Shown here one piece after another: positions 53,482 to 62,779 of a stretch of 64,000 nucleotides of DNA. Position numbers and translations under genes: made by a program. The stretch's first letter is position 1, and the number at the start of each line of letters is the position of its first letter. The stretch lies in the NCBI RefSeq assembly GCF_012273515.2, contig NZ_CP050975.2:2604001-2668000 (forward strand). Direction: 5' to 3'. Source of the stretch: Streptomyces sp. RPA4-2. Lineage in GTDB: Bacteria; Actinomycetota; Actinomycetes; Streptomycetales; Streptomycetaceae. The notes under the pieces are model-generated. The model did not search any database and was not told the origin of the DNA. It saw nothing but the letters and a program-made list of their open reading frames with translations.

Positions 53482-55149
53482 GTGACCAGTCGTTTGAGCT
53501 CATCCGACCCCTCGGGCGCCGTCAACTCCCGCGCCCCGCGCCGCCGTACGGTCGTCAAGGCCGCGGCCGCCGGCGCCGTACTCGCCGCCCCGCTCGCGGC
53601 AGCCCTGCCGGCCCGCGCCGCCGAGGCTCCCGCTTTCCTGCACGGCGTCGCCTCCGGCGACCCGCTCCCGGACGGTGTCCTGCTGTGGACCCGGGTGACC
53701 CCCACCTCCGCGGCGATACCCGGCTCCGGCATCGGCCCGGACACCGAGGTCGGCTGGACCGTCGCCAGGGACAAGGCGTTCACCACGATCGTCGCCAAGG
53801 GCTCCCTCACCGCGACGGCCGCCTCCGACCACACCGTCAAGGCCGACATCCGCGGCCTGGAACCGGCCACCGACTACTGGTTCCGCTTCTCCGCGGGCGG
53901 CACCGACTCCCCCGTCGCCCACACCCGCACCACACCGGCCGCCGACGCCTCCGTGGCCGGCCTGCGCTTCGGCGTGGTCTCCTGCGCCAACTGGGAGGCC
54001 GGCTACTTCTCGGCCTACCGCCACCTCGCGGCCCGGGGCGACCTGGACGCCTGGCTGCACCTCGGCGACTACATCTACGAGTACAAGTCCGGCGAGTACG
54101 GGACCCGTGGCACGGTCGTACGGCCGCACTCCCCCGCGGGCGAGATCCTCACCCTCGCCGACTACCGCACCCGGCACGGCCGTTACAAGACCGACCCGGA
54201 CCTCCAGGGCCTGCACCACAAGGCGCCGGTCGTGGCGATCTGGGACGACCACGAGTTCGCCGACAACGCCTGGTCGGGCGGCGCGGTCAACCACACCGAG
54301 GGCGCCGAGGGCACCTGGACCGCCCGTCAGGCCGCCGCGAAGCAGGCCTACTTCGAGTGGATGCCGGTCCGCCCCGCGATCGAGGGCACCACCTACCGCC
54401 GGCTGCGCTTCGGCAAGCTCGCCGACCTCTCCCTGCTCGACCTGCGTTCCTTCCGGTCCCAGCAGGCGTCCACGGCCAGCGGCTCGGTCGACGACCCGGA
54501 CCGTACGATCACCGGCCGCGCCCAGCTCGACTGGCTGAAGTCCGGGCTCAAGGCCTCGGACACCACCTGGCGGCTGGTCGGCAACTCGGTGATGATCTCG
54601 CCGTTCGCGGTGGGATCCCTCTCAGCCGACCTGCTCAAGCCGCTCGCCAAGCTGCTCGGCCTGCCCGGGGAGGGCATCGCCCTCAACACCGACCAGTGGG
54701 ACGGCTACACCGACGACCGCCGCGAACTCCTCGCGCACCTGCGCTCCAACGCCATCCGCAACACGGTCTTCCTGACCGGTGACATCCACATGGCGTGGGC
54801 CAACGACGTGCCGGTGGACGCAGGCACCTACCCGCTGTCCCCCTCCGCCGCCACGGAGTTCGTGGTCACCTCCATGACCTCCGACAACCTCGACGACATC
54901 GTCAAGGTCCCCGAGGGCGTCGTCTCGGCGATCGCCTCCCCCGTCATCCGCGCGGCGAACCGGCACGTCCACTGGGTCGACACCGACCGCCACGGATACG
55001 GCGTCCTGGACATCACCGCCACCCGGGCGCAGATGGACTACTACGTGATCTCCGACCGCACGAACCCGAACGCCACCTCGTCCTGGACCCGTTCGTACCG
55101 CACGCCGAACGGATCGCAGAAGGTGGAGCGGACCTACGACCCGGTGTAG
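53482..55149 (+). CDS. phoD: Alkaline phosphatase D (PhoD), Tat-exported
   Basis: 555 aa; GTG with TAACCT 8 nt upstream and no ribosome site (leaderless pattern). The start has a twin-arginine signal ([30 protein letters not shown], about residues 20-49). The PhoD N-terminal domain is followed by the metallophosphatase motifs [21 protein letters not shown] and [10 protein letters not shown]. It cleaves phosphodiesters such as teichoic acids outside the cell. PhoP control is known for this gene in Streptomyces, but I could not find a convincing PHO box here. Confidence 0.95.
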   Translation: MTSRLSSSDPSGAVNSRAPRRRTVVKAAAAGAVLAAPLAAALPARAAEAPAFLHGVASGDPLPDGVLLWTRVTPTSAAIPGSGIGPDTEVGWTVARDKAFTTIVAKGSLTATAASDHTVKADIRGLEPATDYWFRFSAGGTDSPVAHTRTTPAADASVAGLRFGVVSCANWEAGYFSAYRHLAARGDLDAWLHLGDYIYEYKSGEYGTRGTVVRPHSPAGEILTLADYRTRHGRYKTDPDLQGLHHKAPVVAIWDDHEFADNAWSGGAVNHTEGAEGTWTARQAAAKQAYFEWMPVRPAIEGTTYRRLRFGKLADLSLLDLRSFRSQQASTASGSVDDPDRTITGRAQLDWLKSGLKASDTTWRLVGNSVMISPFAVGSLSADLLKPLAKLLGLPGEGIALNTDQWDGYTDDRRELLAHLRSNAIRNTVFLTGDIHMAWANDVPVDAGTYPLSPSAATEFVVTSMTSDNLDDIVKVPEGVVSAIASPVIRAANRHVHWVDTDRHGYGVLDITATRAQMDYYVISDRTNPNATSSWTRSYRTPNGSQKVERTYDPV

Positions 55150-55207
55150 ACACCGGTCGCGGGCGCCCGACCACGGCTACCGCAACGGCCTACGCCTACG
55201 GCTACGG

Positions 55208-55783
55208 CTACGACTGGAGACCGTCGAGGAAGCCGAGCGCCACCTTCCAGGTGGCCTCGGCCGCCTCGGCGTCGTAGTCGGGCAGGTCGGGGTCGGTGTA
55301 GAGGTGGCCGGCGCCCGCGTACCGGTAGATCTCCACATCGGCCCCCGCTCTGCGCATCTGCAGGTACCAGGCGCCCAGCCAGTCGTCCGTCTCGAACTGG
55401 TCGGGCTCGGCGACATGGAGCTGGACCGGCAGTTCGTCCACCGACGCGTTCTCCGCGATGTCCGACGTGCCGTGCAGCAGGAGCAGTCCGCGGGCCTTCT
55501 CGTCGCCGAGCGCCAGGGTCTGCGCGAGGGAGGCGCCGAGGGAGAACCCGGCGTAGACCAGACCGCGGTCCGAATAGGGCGCGGCGGCCAGGACCGCGCG
55601 CTTGAGCAGCTCGACCTTGCCGATGCCTTCGTTGAAGGCCATGCCCTCCTCCACGGTCTCGAAGGTGCGCCCCTCGAAGAGGTCGGGCGTCCACACCTCG
55701 TGTCCCGCGGCCCGCAGCCGGTCCGCCGCCGCGCGCACCGCGGGCCGGGAACCGTACGTCGAGTGAAAGAGCATGATGTTCAT
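55208..55783 (-). CDS. Dienelactone hydrolase family protein
   Basis: 191 aa from MNIMLFHSTYG. An alpha/beta hydrolase: HSTYG at strand 1, nucleophile elbow likely GFSLGASLA (Ser about 84), LHGTSD, and the late GAGHLYTD with the catalytic His. It is small for the family. Members act on lactones and other esters; its substrate is unknown. Its stop faces phoD, with no clear terminator between them. Confidence 0.85.
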   Translation of the reverse strand: MNIMLFHSTYGSRPAVRAAADRLRAAGHEVWTPDLFEGRTFETVEEGMAFNEGIGKVELLKRAVLAAAPYSDRGLVYAGFSLGASLAQTLALGDEKARGLLLLHGTSDIAENASVDELPVQLHVAEPDQFETDDWLGAWYLQMRRAGADVEIYRYAGAGHLYTDPDLPDYDAEAAEATWKVALGFLDGLQS

Positions 55784-55877
55784 GAGTCCATGGTGCCAGC
55801 CGGCACCGACAGTGACGGGCGCAGGGCGTACCCCGTTCCCTCGCGAGAACACATGTTCATGACCGCCCGTGGCCGGT

Positions 55878-55883
55878 TACGTT
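55878..55883 (+). promoter_or_regulatory. -10 box TACGTT of a leaderless transcript
   Basis: TACGTT lies 7 nt before the ATG at 55891, with no Shine-Dalgarno sequence between. Confidence 0.4.
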
Positions 55884-55890
55884 CTCCGTC

Positions 55891-57033
55891 ATGGAGAACG
55901 TACTGCGCCCGATGACCGTCGTCGGCGGCTCGGTCGTGCTCGCGCTGCTCATCGGGTGGTCCGTGGACCGCCTGTTGCGCCGGGTGGACGACCGTCACAG
56001 CGAGACCTCCCTGTGGGGCCTGCTCCGCCGGGGCCGTATCCCCTTCCAGCTGGTCCTGTTCGCGGCTCTGCTCAGAGGCTCGTACGACGAGGCGAAGCTG
56101 CTGGTGGAGCACCGGATCGGTATCGGCAGGACCCTGACCCTGATCCTGATCGGTGCCGCCGCGTGGCTGGTGGTGAGCATCGCGACGGCGATCGTCGACA
56201 CCTCGTACTCCCGTTACGCGAACGCGCACCGCGATCCGGCGCGGGTGCGCCGGGTGCGCACCCAGGTCGCGCTGATCCAGCGGGTGGTCACCGCCGTCGT
56301 CGGCGTCGTCGCGATCGCCGCGATGCTGCTCACCTTCCCGGCGATGCGCGCGGCCGGCGCCTCACTGCTCGCCTCGGCCGGCATCCTCGGCATCGTCGCC
56401 GGTGTCGCCGCCCAGTCCACGCTGGCGAACCTCTTCGCCGGGCTGCAGATCGCCTTCGGCGACATGGTGCGTCTCGGTGACACGGTCGTGGTGGACGGTG
56501 AGTGGGGCACGGTCGAGGAGATCACTCTGACGTTCCTGACGGTCCGGACCTGGGACGAGCGCCGGATCACCATGCCGGTCTCGTACTTCACCTCGAAGCC
56601 CTTCGAGAACTGGTCGCGCGGCACCCCGCAGATGACCGGCATCGTCTTCTTCCACCTCGACCACAGCGCGCCGGTGGAGGCCATGCGGGAGAAGCTGCGG
56701 GACATCCTGCGCGAGTGCCCGGCCTGGGACGGCCGTGACTACGGTCTGGCGGTCACCGACTCGACGCCCAACACCATCCAGGTGCGCGCCCTGGTCACGG
56801 CCAAGGACGCGGACGACATCTGGACGGTACGGGTCACGGTGCGCGAGCAGATGATCCGCTGGCTGACCGAGAAGCATCCCTACGCCCTCCCGCGCGTCAA
56901 CACGGCGGAGGCGGTGCCGCCACCGGGGCAGCTCCCCGGCCCGACCCGCACCGAGCCCGACGGCGCGGCGACCACCCGCCACAACCACGCCCACACCTCC
57001 GGCCCGCCACGCACGGGTCCGGGCCGCGGCTGA
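55891..57033 (+). CDS. Mechanosensitive ion channel, MscS family
   Basis: 380 aa. Membrane helices at about 10-27, 50-62, 80-103, 127-148 and the pore helix 155-189 (LLASAGILGIVAGVAAQSTLANLFAGLQIAFG). DMVRLGDTVVVDGEWGTVEEITLTFLTVRTWDERRITMPVSYF is the MscS beta domain. The last 50 residues are a Pro/Thr/His-rich tail without a fold. It opens under membrane tension to release solutes in osmotic downshock. Confidence 0.93.
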   Translation: MENVLRPMTVVGGSVVLALLIGWSVDRLLRRVDDRHSETSLWGLLRRGRIPFQLVLFAALLRGSYDEAKLLVEHRIGIGRTLTLILIGAAAWLVVSIATAIVDTSYSRYANAHRDPARVRRVRTQVALIQRVVTAVVGVVAIAAMLLTFPAMRAAGASLLASAGILGIVAGVAAQSTLANLFAGLQIAFGDMVRLGDTVVVDGEWGTVEEITLTFLTVRTWDERRITMPVSYFTSKPFENWSRGTPQMTGIVFFHLDHSAPVEAMREKLRDILRECPAWDGRDYGLAVTDSTPNTIQVRALVTAKDADDIWTVRVTVREQMIRWLTEKHPYALPRVNTAEAVPPPGQLPGPTRTEPDGAATTRHNHAHTSGPPRTGPGRG

Positions 57034-57140
57034 CCCCACCGACCGACCGCCGCCGCCGCCGCCGACCACGAGATCCCGCGGGCGCGGGAAACCGCGCGGG
57101 CGACCCGCACCACTCGGCGGACCGGAGGCGGACGGCGCGC

Positions 57141-57187
57141 GACGGTGCGCGGGCCGGAGAACACACTCCCAGGGCCGGCGCACCGTC
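57141..57187. terminator. Possible terminator between mscS and antiporter genes
   Basis: GACGGTGCGC (57141-57150) and GCGCACCGTC (57178-57187) are exact 10-bp complements; a GGGCC/GGGCCGG pair may fold inside. The right arm touches the antiporter stop codon. The loop is long, so this is uncertain. Confidence 0.4.
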
Positions 57188-58772
57188 AGCGCAGGCTGCG
57201 CACGTCCAGATGCCGCAGCACCCGGTCCACGATCTCCGGATCGGCTCCCGGCTCACTGCGCGCGGACAGCACCTCGTGCCGGGCCGCGCTCATCATCTCC
57301 CCCTGGATGCGCCGGATCCGCTTGATCCGCCGCGCCCGCTGCTCGTACGCCTCGCGCCGTTCCTCGTCCCCCAGGTCCGGACTGATCCGCGTCCCGATGT
57401 CGAAGGCCCGCCGCAGCAACTGCTCGGACACCTCCTCCGACAGCTCCTCGACCTCCTCGATCTCCTTCAGCCTCCGCTTCGCGGCCTTGGCCGCCCGGAT
57501 CGCCAGCTCCTTCTCGAAGGCCTTCTCGACATCCTCGTCGGCCCGCACCCCGAGCCGTCTGACGAGCCACGGCAGCGTGAGCCCCTGCAGCACGAGCGTC
57601 GCCATGATCACACCGAAGGCGATGAACACGATCTCGTCCCGGTCGGGGAACGGCGACCCGTCGTCCATCTTCAGCGGAATCGCCAGCGCGAGGGCCACGG
57701 AGGCGACCCCTCGCATCCCGGACCACCACATCACCACGGTCTCCCGCCACGACGTGGGGATCTCCTCGTCGTAGTCCCGTTTCGCGTGCAGCCGTTTCGT
57801 CAGCCAGGTCGCCGGCAGCAGCCATGCCAGCCGTACGAGTACGACGACGGCGACGATCGCGGCCGCCCACCCGAGCATCTCGCCCCACCGTCCGGCCGCC
57901 GTCCGGATCGCGTTGTGCAGCTCCAGCCCGATCAGTCCGAACGCGACGCCGGTGACGAGCGTGTCCACCACGTCCCAGAACGTGTGTCCGGCGAGCCGTG
58001 TCATGACGTCGTCGGCGTCGGTGGCGTACTCCGCCAGGAACAGCGCGGTGGTGAGCACGGCGAGCACCCCGGAGCCGTGCAGCTCCTCCGCCAGTACGTA
58101 CGCGGCGTAGGGCACCAGCAGTGTCAGCCCGATCTGCAGCGTGGCGTCGCCGAGCATGTCCATCAGTTTGTTCGCGGCCCACCCGAGGCCCACCCCGGCG
58201 GCGACCGCGACGACCGCGGACAGCACCAGGTCGAGCCCGGCCCGCCACGGCGAGAAGGACCCGCTCACGGCGGCGGCGATCGCGACGTGGTAGAGCACGA
58301 TGGCCGTCACGTCGTTGAAGAGCCCCTCGCCCTCCAGGATCGACACCAGTCGGCGGGGCAGTCCGAGCTGCCCCGCGACGGCGGTCGCGGCGACCGGGTC
58401 GGGCGGCGCCACGAGCGCGCCCAGCGCCACGGCGGCGGCGAGCGGCAGCCCCGGCACGATGGTGTTGGCGACGACCGCCACCGCCGCGGTGGTGAGGAAC
58501 ACCAGCGCCACGGCCAGCAGGAAGATCGGCCGTTTGTTGGCGGTGAACTGTCTCCACGAGGTCCGCCGCACCGACGCGTACAGCAGCGGCGGCAACAGGA
58601 GCGGCAGGATCAGGTCCGGCCTGATGTCCACGTTGGGCACGAAGTCCAGTACGGCCAGCACGATCCCGAGAAGCGTCATCAGCACCGGCGCCGGCAGCCC
58701 CCAGCGGTCCCCCACCGGGACGCTCACCACGGCCCCGAGCAACAGCACGAACAACAGGGCCAACTGATCCAC
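57186..58772 (-). CDS. Na+/H+ antiporter, CPA1 family
   Basis: 528 aa from a GTG with GGGAG 8 nt upstream. About 11-12 membrane segments; the motif EGEGLFNDVTAIVLYHVAIAA (about residue 150) is the CPA1 ion-site region with the FND sequence, and ALVAPPDPVAATAV precedes it. The C-terminal 110 residues are a charged helical cytoplasmic tail (AEKE/EEVEELSEEVSEQ) that could sense pH. It exchanges Na+ or K+ for H+. Confidence 0.93.
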   Translation of the reverse strand: MDQLALLFVLLLGAVVSVPVGDRWGLPAPVLMTLLGIVLAVLDFVPNVDIRPDLILPLLLPPLLYASVRRTSWRQFTANKRPIFLLAVALVFLTTAAVAVVANTIVPGLPLAAAVALGALVAPPDPVAATAVAGQLGLPRRLVSILEGEGLFNDVTAIVLYHVAIAAAVSGSFSPWRAGLDLVLSAVVAVAAGVGLGWAANKLMDMLGDATLQIGLTLLVPYAAYVLAEELHGSGVLAVLTTALFLAEYATDADDVMTRLAGHTFWDVVDTLVTGVAFGLIGLELHNAIRTAAGRWGEMLGWAAAIVAVVVLVRLAWLLPATWLTKRLHAKRDYDEEIPTSWRETVVMWWSGMRGVASVALALAIPLKMDDGSPFPDRDEIVFIAFGVIMATLVLQGLTLPWLVRRLGVRADEDVEKAFEKELAIRAAKAAKRRLKEIEEVEELSEEVSEQLLRRAFDIGTRISPDLGDEERREAYEQRARRIKRIRRIQGEMMSAARHEVLSARSEPGADPEIVDRVLRHLDVRSLR

Positions 58773-58877
58773 GGTCAGCGCTCCCGCGAGGTCTAGGCGA
58801 TCAAGGAGGGGCCGGACCCCCAGCCTGTCACGCCGCCACGACAATGCCCTCCCGGCAGGCCCCGCCGGGCGCACCTC

Positions 58878-59345
58878 TCACAAGGTCTTGCGCATCGCCC
58901 GGTGGTCGATCCCCGCGTCGAGGAACTCCTCGCCGTACGCCACGTATCCGAGCCGCTCGTAGAAGCCCAGCGCATGCGTCTGCGCGTGCAGATCCACCGC
59001 CGTGAGTCCACGCGCGCGTGCCGCGTCCTCGATGGCACCGACGAGGGCGACCCCCACGCCGAGCCCGCGCGCCTCCTTGGTCACGGCGAGCCGTCCCAGT
59101 GAACCGACGCGCGGGTCGCCGCCGGTCTTCGCGGCGGCGTCCTCGCCGGACAGGAGCCGCCCGGTACCCAGCGGCGCGCCGTCGTCACGGACGGCCAGCA
59201 CATGCAGCGCCCCGGCGTCGTAGGCGTCGTACTCGATGTCCTCGCTGACGCCCTGCTCGCCGACGAAGACCTCCTTGCGCACCGCGAAGCACGCCTCACG
59301 GTCGGCGGTGTCCTCGGCCACCCGCAGCGTGTACGGGACGGTCAT
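58878..59345 (-). CDS. GNAT family N-acetyltransferase
   Basis: 155 aa; ATG overlaps the RluA-family gene stop by 4 bp. [36 protein letters not shown] is motif A with the acetyl-CoA loop, and [30 protein letters not shown] is the C-terminal motif of the ElaA-like subgroup. Substrate unknown. Confidence 0.92.
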   Translation of the reverse strand: MTVPYTLRVAEDTADREACFAVRKEVFVGEQGVSEDIEYDAYDAGALHVLAVRDDGAPLGTGRLLSGEDAAAKTGGDPRVGSLGRLAVTKEARGLGVGVALVGAIEDAARARGLTAVDLHAQTHALGFYERLGYVAYGEEFLDAGIDHRAMRKTL

Positions 59346-60286
59346 GCGTTGCTCTCCTCACGCACCTTGTCGAGAGCATCCTGCAGGTCCTCGGGGTAGT
59401 CGCACCCGAACTCGACCCACTGGCCGTCCCCCGGGTGTTCGAAGCCGAGCCGGACCGCGTGCAGCCACTGCCGGGTGAGGCCGAGGCGCTTGGCGAGCGT
59501 GGGGTCGGCGCCGTAGGTCAGGTCACCGACGCAGGGGTGGCGGTGGGCCGACATGTGGACGCGGATCTGGTGGGTGCGCCCGGTCTCCAGCTTGATGTCG
59601 AGCAGGGAGGCCGCGCGGAACGCCTCCATCAAGTCGTAGTGCGTGACCGACGGCTTGCCCTCGGCCGTGACGGCCCACTTGTAGTCGTGGTTCGGATGCC
59701 GGCCGATGGGGGCGTCGATGGTGCCGCTCGTCGGGTCCGGGTGGCCCTGCACGAGCGCGTGGTAGCGCTTGTCGACCGTGCGCTCCTTGAACTGGCGCTT
59801 GAGCGACGTGTACGCGTACTCGGACTTGGCGACGACCATCAGGCCTGACGTACCCACGTCGAGACGGTGCACGATGCCCTGGCGCTCGGAGGCGCCCGAG
59901 GTGGAGATGCGGTAGCCGGCGGCCGCGAGACCGCCGATCACGGTCGGTCCCGACCAGCCGGGGCTGGGGTGCGCGGCGACGCCGACCGGCTTGACGATCA
60001 CGACCACGTCGTCGTCGTCGTGCACGATCTCCATGCCCTCGACGGGCTCGGCGACGATCTGCACGGGGGCCGGAGCCTGCGGCATCTCGACTTCCAGCCA
60101 GGCGCCGCCGTGCAGCCGCTCGGACTTGCCGACCACCGAACCGTCGACCGTGACCTTCCCCGCCGCGGCGAGCTCGGCGGCCTTCGTGCGGGAGAAGCCG
60201 AACATCCGGGAGATGACGGCGTCGACGCGCTCGCCCTCCAGGCCGTCGGGCACGGGCAGGGTACGGATCTCGGGAACGGTGCTCAC
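59342..60286 (-). CDS. rluD: RluA-family 23S rRNA pseudouridine synthase
   Basis: 314 aa from GTG. The N-terminal S4 RNA-binding domain ([34 protein letters not shown]) is followed by the catalytic domain, with the nucleophilic Asp in [33 protein letters not shown] and [24 protein letters not shown]. It turns uridines of the large rRNA into pseudouridine; the RluD assignment is by overall similarity. A CATACT sequence 6 nt before GTG may be a -10 box. Confidence 0.93.
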   Translation of the reverse strand: MSTVPEIRTLPVPDGLEGERVDAVISRMFGFSRTKAAELAAAGKVTVDGSVVGKSERLHGGAWLEVEMPQAPAPVQIVAEPVEGMEIVHDDDDVVVIVKPVGVAAHPSPGWSGPTVIGGLAAAGYRISTSGASERQGIVHRLDVGTSGLMVVAKSEYAYTSLKRQFKERTVDKRYHALVQGHPDPTSGTIDAPIGRHPNHDYKWAVTAEGKPSVTHYDLMEAFRAASLLDIKLETGRTHQIRVHMSAHRHPCVGDLTYGADPTLAKRLGLTRQWLHAVRLGFEHPGDGQWVEFGCDYPEDLQDALDKVREESNA

Positions 60287-60380
60287 CCGTCGAGTATGCC
60301 GGACGGGCCGGACACCCCCTGACCAGAGGCCGAACGCCAGTGCCCCCGAGAGGGCCCCGGCGGCGGTCCGCACCGGTTCT

Positions 60381-60470
60381 CGCGGTGCTCGTCAGCCCTC
60401 GTCGGTGCTTGCCGGTGCTTGCCGGTACTTGAAGGTGCTTGCCGGGGCTCGTCAGTCCTCGTCAGTCCTT
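60381..60470. repeat. 10-bp minisatellite overlapping the lspA stop
   Basis: Nine tandem 10-bp units with consensus G(T/C)CGGTGCT(T/C): for example GTCGGTGCTT, GCCGGTGCTT, GCCGGTACTT, GAAGGTGCTT. The right end covers the lspA stop codon (60462-60464) and its last two codons. A 10-bp unit cannot keep a reading frame, so it is not a protein repeat. It fills most of the gap between lspA and the RluA-family gene. Confidence 0.75.
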
Positions 60471-61124
60471 GTGGACGGTCCCGTCCGGGTCCAGCCCGCG
60501 GAAGGACAGCAGCACGATGAGGATGCCGCCGCACACGATCGCGGAGTCGGCCAGGTTGAAGACGGCGAAGTGCTTGGGCGCGATGAAGTCGACGACCGCG
60601 CCCTCGAAGATGCCCGGCGAGCGGAAGATCCGGTCGGTGAGGTTGCCCAGCGCACCGCCCAGCAGCAGGCCGAGCGCGATCGCCCAGGGCACGCTGTAGA
60701 GCTTGCGCGCGAGCCGGGCGATCACGATGATCACCGCTGCGGCGATCATCGTGAAGATGATCGTGAACGCCTCGCCGAATCCGAAGGCGGCGCCCGCGTT
60801 GCGGATGGCCTCGAACTTCAGCCAGTCCCCGACGATCTCGATCGGCGCGTGGTGCTCCAGCCTGGCGACCACGAGCAGCTTGCTGCCGAGGTCGAGGGCG
60901 TACGCCAGCACGGCGACCGTGAACAGGACGGCGATCCTGCGCTTGCCCTTCGGCGGCTGGGCCGGGGCCGCCGCGCCGTCGTCCGTCCCGGACCGCTCGG
61001 CCGGGGACGACAGGCCGGAGCCGGAGCGGTCGCCCGGCGTCGTGTTCCCGTCGGACTGCTCCGGCTCGGATCCCGCCGCTCCTGGGGAATCCGGCGTACC
61101 GATGATGCGCTCCGCCTCTGCCAC
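60462..61124 (-). CDS. lspA: Lipoprotein signal peptidase II
   Basis: 220 aa from GTG. A 60-residue Ser/Gly/Asp-rich cytoplasmic tail is followed by four membrane helices. The catalytic Asp residues are in GNLTDRIFR and [11 protein letters not shown]. It removes the signal peptide of diacylglyceryl-modified prelipoproteins, the step after Lgt. The last codons lie in a 10-bp tandem repeat, so the C terminus (DGTVHKD) is likely variable between strains. Confidence 0.96.
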   Translation of the reverse strand: MAEAERIIGTPDSPGAAGSEPEQSDGNTTPGDRSGSGLSSPAERSGTDDGAAAPAQPPKGKRRIAVLFTVAVLAYALDLGSKLLVVARLEHHAPIEIVGDWLKFEAIRNAGAAFGFGEAFTIIFTMIAAAVIIVIARLARKLYSVPWAIALGLLLGGALGNLTDRIFRSPGIFEGAVVDFIAPKHFAVFNLADSAIVCGGILIVLLSFRGLDPDGTVHKD

Positions 61125-61216
61125 GTGAGTGAGTCCCTCGACCTAGGTGCCTGACTGAGGACGAGGGTACGTCACACCCCCCGCCATTCACGTGCGCAGG
61201 AGCCCTCCCACGCCGT

Positions 61217-62149
61217 TCAGTACCGGCGTTCCTGCTTCTGCTTGCATTCGACGCACAGGGTGGCGCGCGGGAAGGCCTGCATCCGGGCCTTGCCGATGGG
61301 GTCGCCACAGTTCTCGCAGAGCCCGTACGTGCCCGCGTCGAGCTTCTCCAGGGCGCGCTCGGTCTGGACGAGCATCTCGCGCGCGTTGGCCGCCAGCGCC
61401 ATCTCCGACTCGCGGGTGATGTTCTTCGTGCCGGTGTCCGCCTGGTCGTCGCCCGCGCCGTCCCCGGAGTCGCGCATCAGGCCCGCGAGCGACTCCTCCG
61501 ACGACGTGATCTCCGTGCTCAGCCGCAGCGCCTCGGACTGCAGCTCCGCGCGCGCGTCCGCGACCTCCGCGGGGGTCCAGGGGTCCTCACCCGGGCGCAC
61601 CGCGAGCTCGCCGGGCTCCACCGCGGAGATCCGCGCCTTGGGGAGCGCGGTGGGCTTCCCGGCCGCCGTGGCCGTGCCAGGGGTCTTCTTCGCAACCACC
61701 GTCGGGGCTCCCGTCGTCTTCGCGGCCAGGGCCGCGTCCTCGGCCGCGGAAGCGGCCGTCTTCTTCGCCCTGCTCGCGTTCTTCCTCGCCGTGCCCGTGC
61801 TCTTCTTCGCCGTACCGGTGGCCTTCTTGGCCGTCCCGGCGCTCTTCCCGGCCGCGCTCCGGACGGCCCGCTTCGCGGCGCCGCCCTTCGCGGTGGCGCC
61901 CGCCGGTCCCGGTTCCTCCAGGACGGACTTCTCGGCCACCGCCCTCTTGGTGGCCGTCTTCTCGGCGACGGTCTTCTTGGTACCCGTTTTTCCGGCGGCC
62001 GTGCTCACCGGCGCGCTGCCGCTCCCGTGCCCGCTCCCGTGCTCCGCCGGTTCGCCCTGTGCGCTCTTCTTTCCACCCACGTCCTTGGCCGCCGGACCCG
62101 TGGATCTTCCGGACGCCGACTGCTGTACGGCGGTCTTTTTCGCCACCAT
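61217..62149 (-). CDS. TraR/DksA-type zinc finger protein with histone-H1-like N-terminal half
   Basis: 310 aa from ATG. Residues 1-165 are made of Lys, Ala, Thr, Ser and Gly with many AKKT, TAKK and AEKT units, like the C-terminal tails of histone H1 and HupS-type proteins. Residues about 190-310 form the DksA coiled coil and a four-Cys zinc finger (C278, C281, C299, C302). The family binds RNA polymerase through its secondary channel. The tail should bind DNA or nucleoid. Confidence 0.88.
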   Translation of the reverse strand: MVAKKTAVQQSASGRSTGPAAKDVGGKKSAQGEPAEHGSGHGSGSAPVSTAAGKTGTKKTVAEKTATKRAVAEKSVLEEPGPAGATAKGGAAKRAVRSAAGKSAGTAKKATGTAKKSTGTARKNASRAKKTAASAAEDAALAAKTTGAPTVVAKKTPGTATAAGKPTALPKARISAVEPGELAVRPGEDPWTPAEVADARAELQSEALRLSTEITSSEESLAGLMRDSGDGAGDDQADTGTKNITRESEMALAANAREMLVQTERALEKLDAGTYGLCENCGDPIGKARMQAFPRATLCVECKQKQERRY

Positions 62150-62445
62150 GGCCGCGGCCCCTTCACATATTGTGATCTTGCGCGCAAATCGCTCTGGGAC
62201 GATAAATCGACTTCCGGCCCGCGGCAACGGGGCACGCCCACCTTCCGGCCGCCCCGCAGGTTCCGCCTGACGAGCCTGCATGCGTTGTGCCCAGCTCCCC
62301 GCCGGGTAATCCGCCAGGCCCGGCGTCCCGGAACACGGACCTCGGCGCCTGCCCATTCGGGTCAGCTCGCGAGCCGCCGAGGCACCCCGGCCCGCACCGG
62401 CCGAGGCGTCGGGAAAACCGGTCGGCCACCGTGCGCGCGGCGCCG

Positions 62446-62451
62446 TACACT
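62446..62451 (+). promoter_or_regulatory. -10 box TACACT of ileS
   Basis: TACACT lies 7 nt before the expected first base of the T-box leader (62458-62459). The -35 region is weak. The stretch 62150-62445 before it holds the start region of the divergent DksA-type gene (AT-rich at 62160-62210), and I see no other feature there. Confidence 0.45.
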
Positions 62452-62457
62452 GGGCGC

Positions 62458-62779
62458 AGCGAGAAGCGTGGATGGGGACGAGTAGCGGCGTACGCGGCCA
62501 GGAGCGACCCGGGGACGGTGGAAGCCCGGGGGCGAGCGCGACGCGAAGATCACCCCGGAGCCGCCGGAAGAAAGCCGTGGCCGACAGGCGGCGGCCGGTA
62601 GACCCGGCATCGCGACCCCAATGAGGGGGTTCACCGGCGCACAGCACGTGCCGGGGAGCCAAGGAGGGTGGTACCGCGGGAGCACGCCGCACACGGCGTC
62701 CGCAGCAGCTACTGGGCAGCGGCACGGGCTCTCGTCCCTCCGGACGGAAGGCAGAAAGTCCGCCGGAGGAAGCTCGCTG
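62458..62779 (+). promoter_or_regulatory. Isoleucine T-box riboswitch, translational type
   Basis: The leader has the T-box Stem I start (AGCGAGAAGC, GGATGGGGACGAGTAG), the specifier loop GAAG-ATC-A with the Ile codon ATC at 62549-62551, and the T-box sequence AGGGTGGTACCGCGGG at 62665-62680 that pairs with the tRNA acceptor end. After it, CCTCC (62737-62741) can pair with the ileS ribosome site GGAGG (62765-62769), with CGGAC/GTCCG closing the hairpin. Charged tRNA-Ile would leave the site sequestered; uncharged tRNA would free it. This agrees with the known actinobacterial ileS T-box. Confidence 0.93.

Noticed and set aside
57055..57066. CCG-rich triplet run after mscS
   Set aside because: A four-to-five-unit run in a GC-rich gap is expected by chance in this genome.
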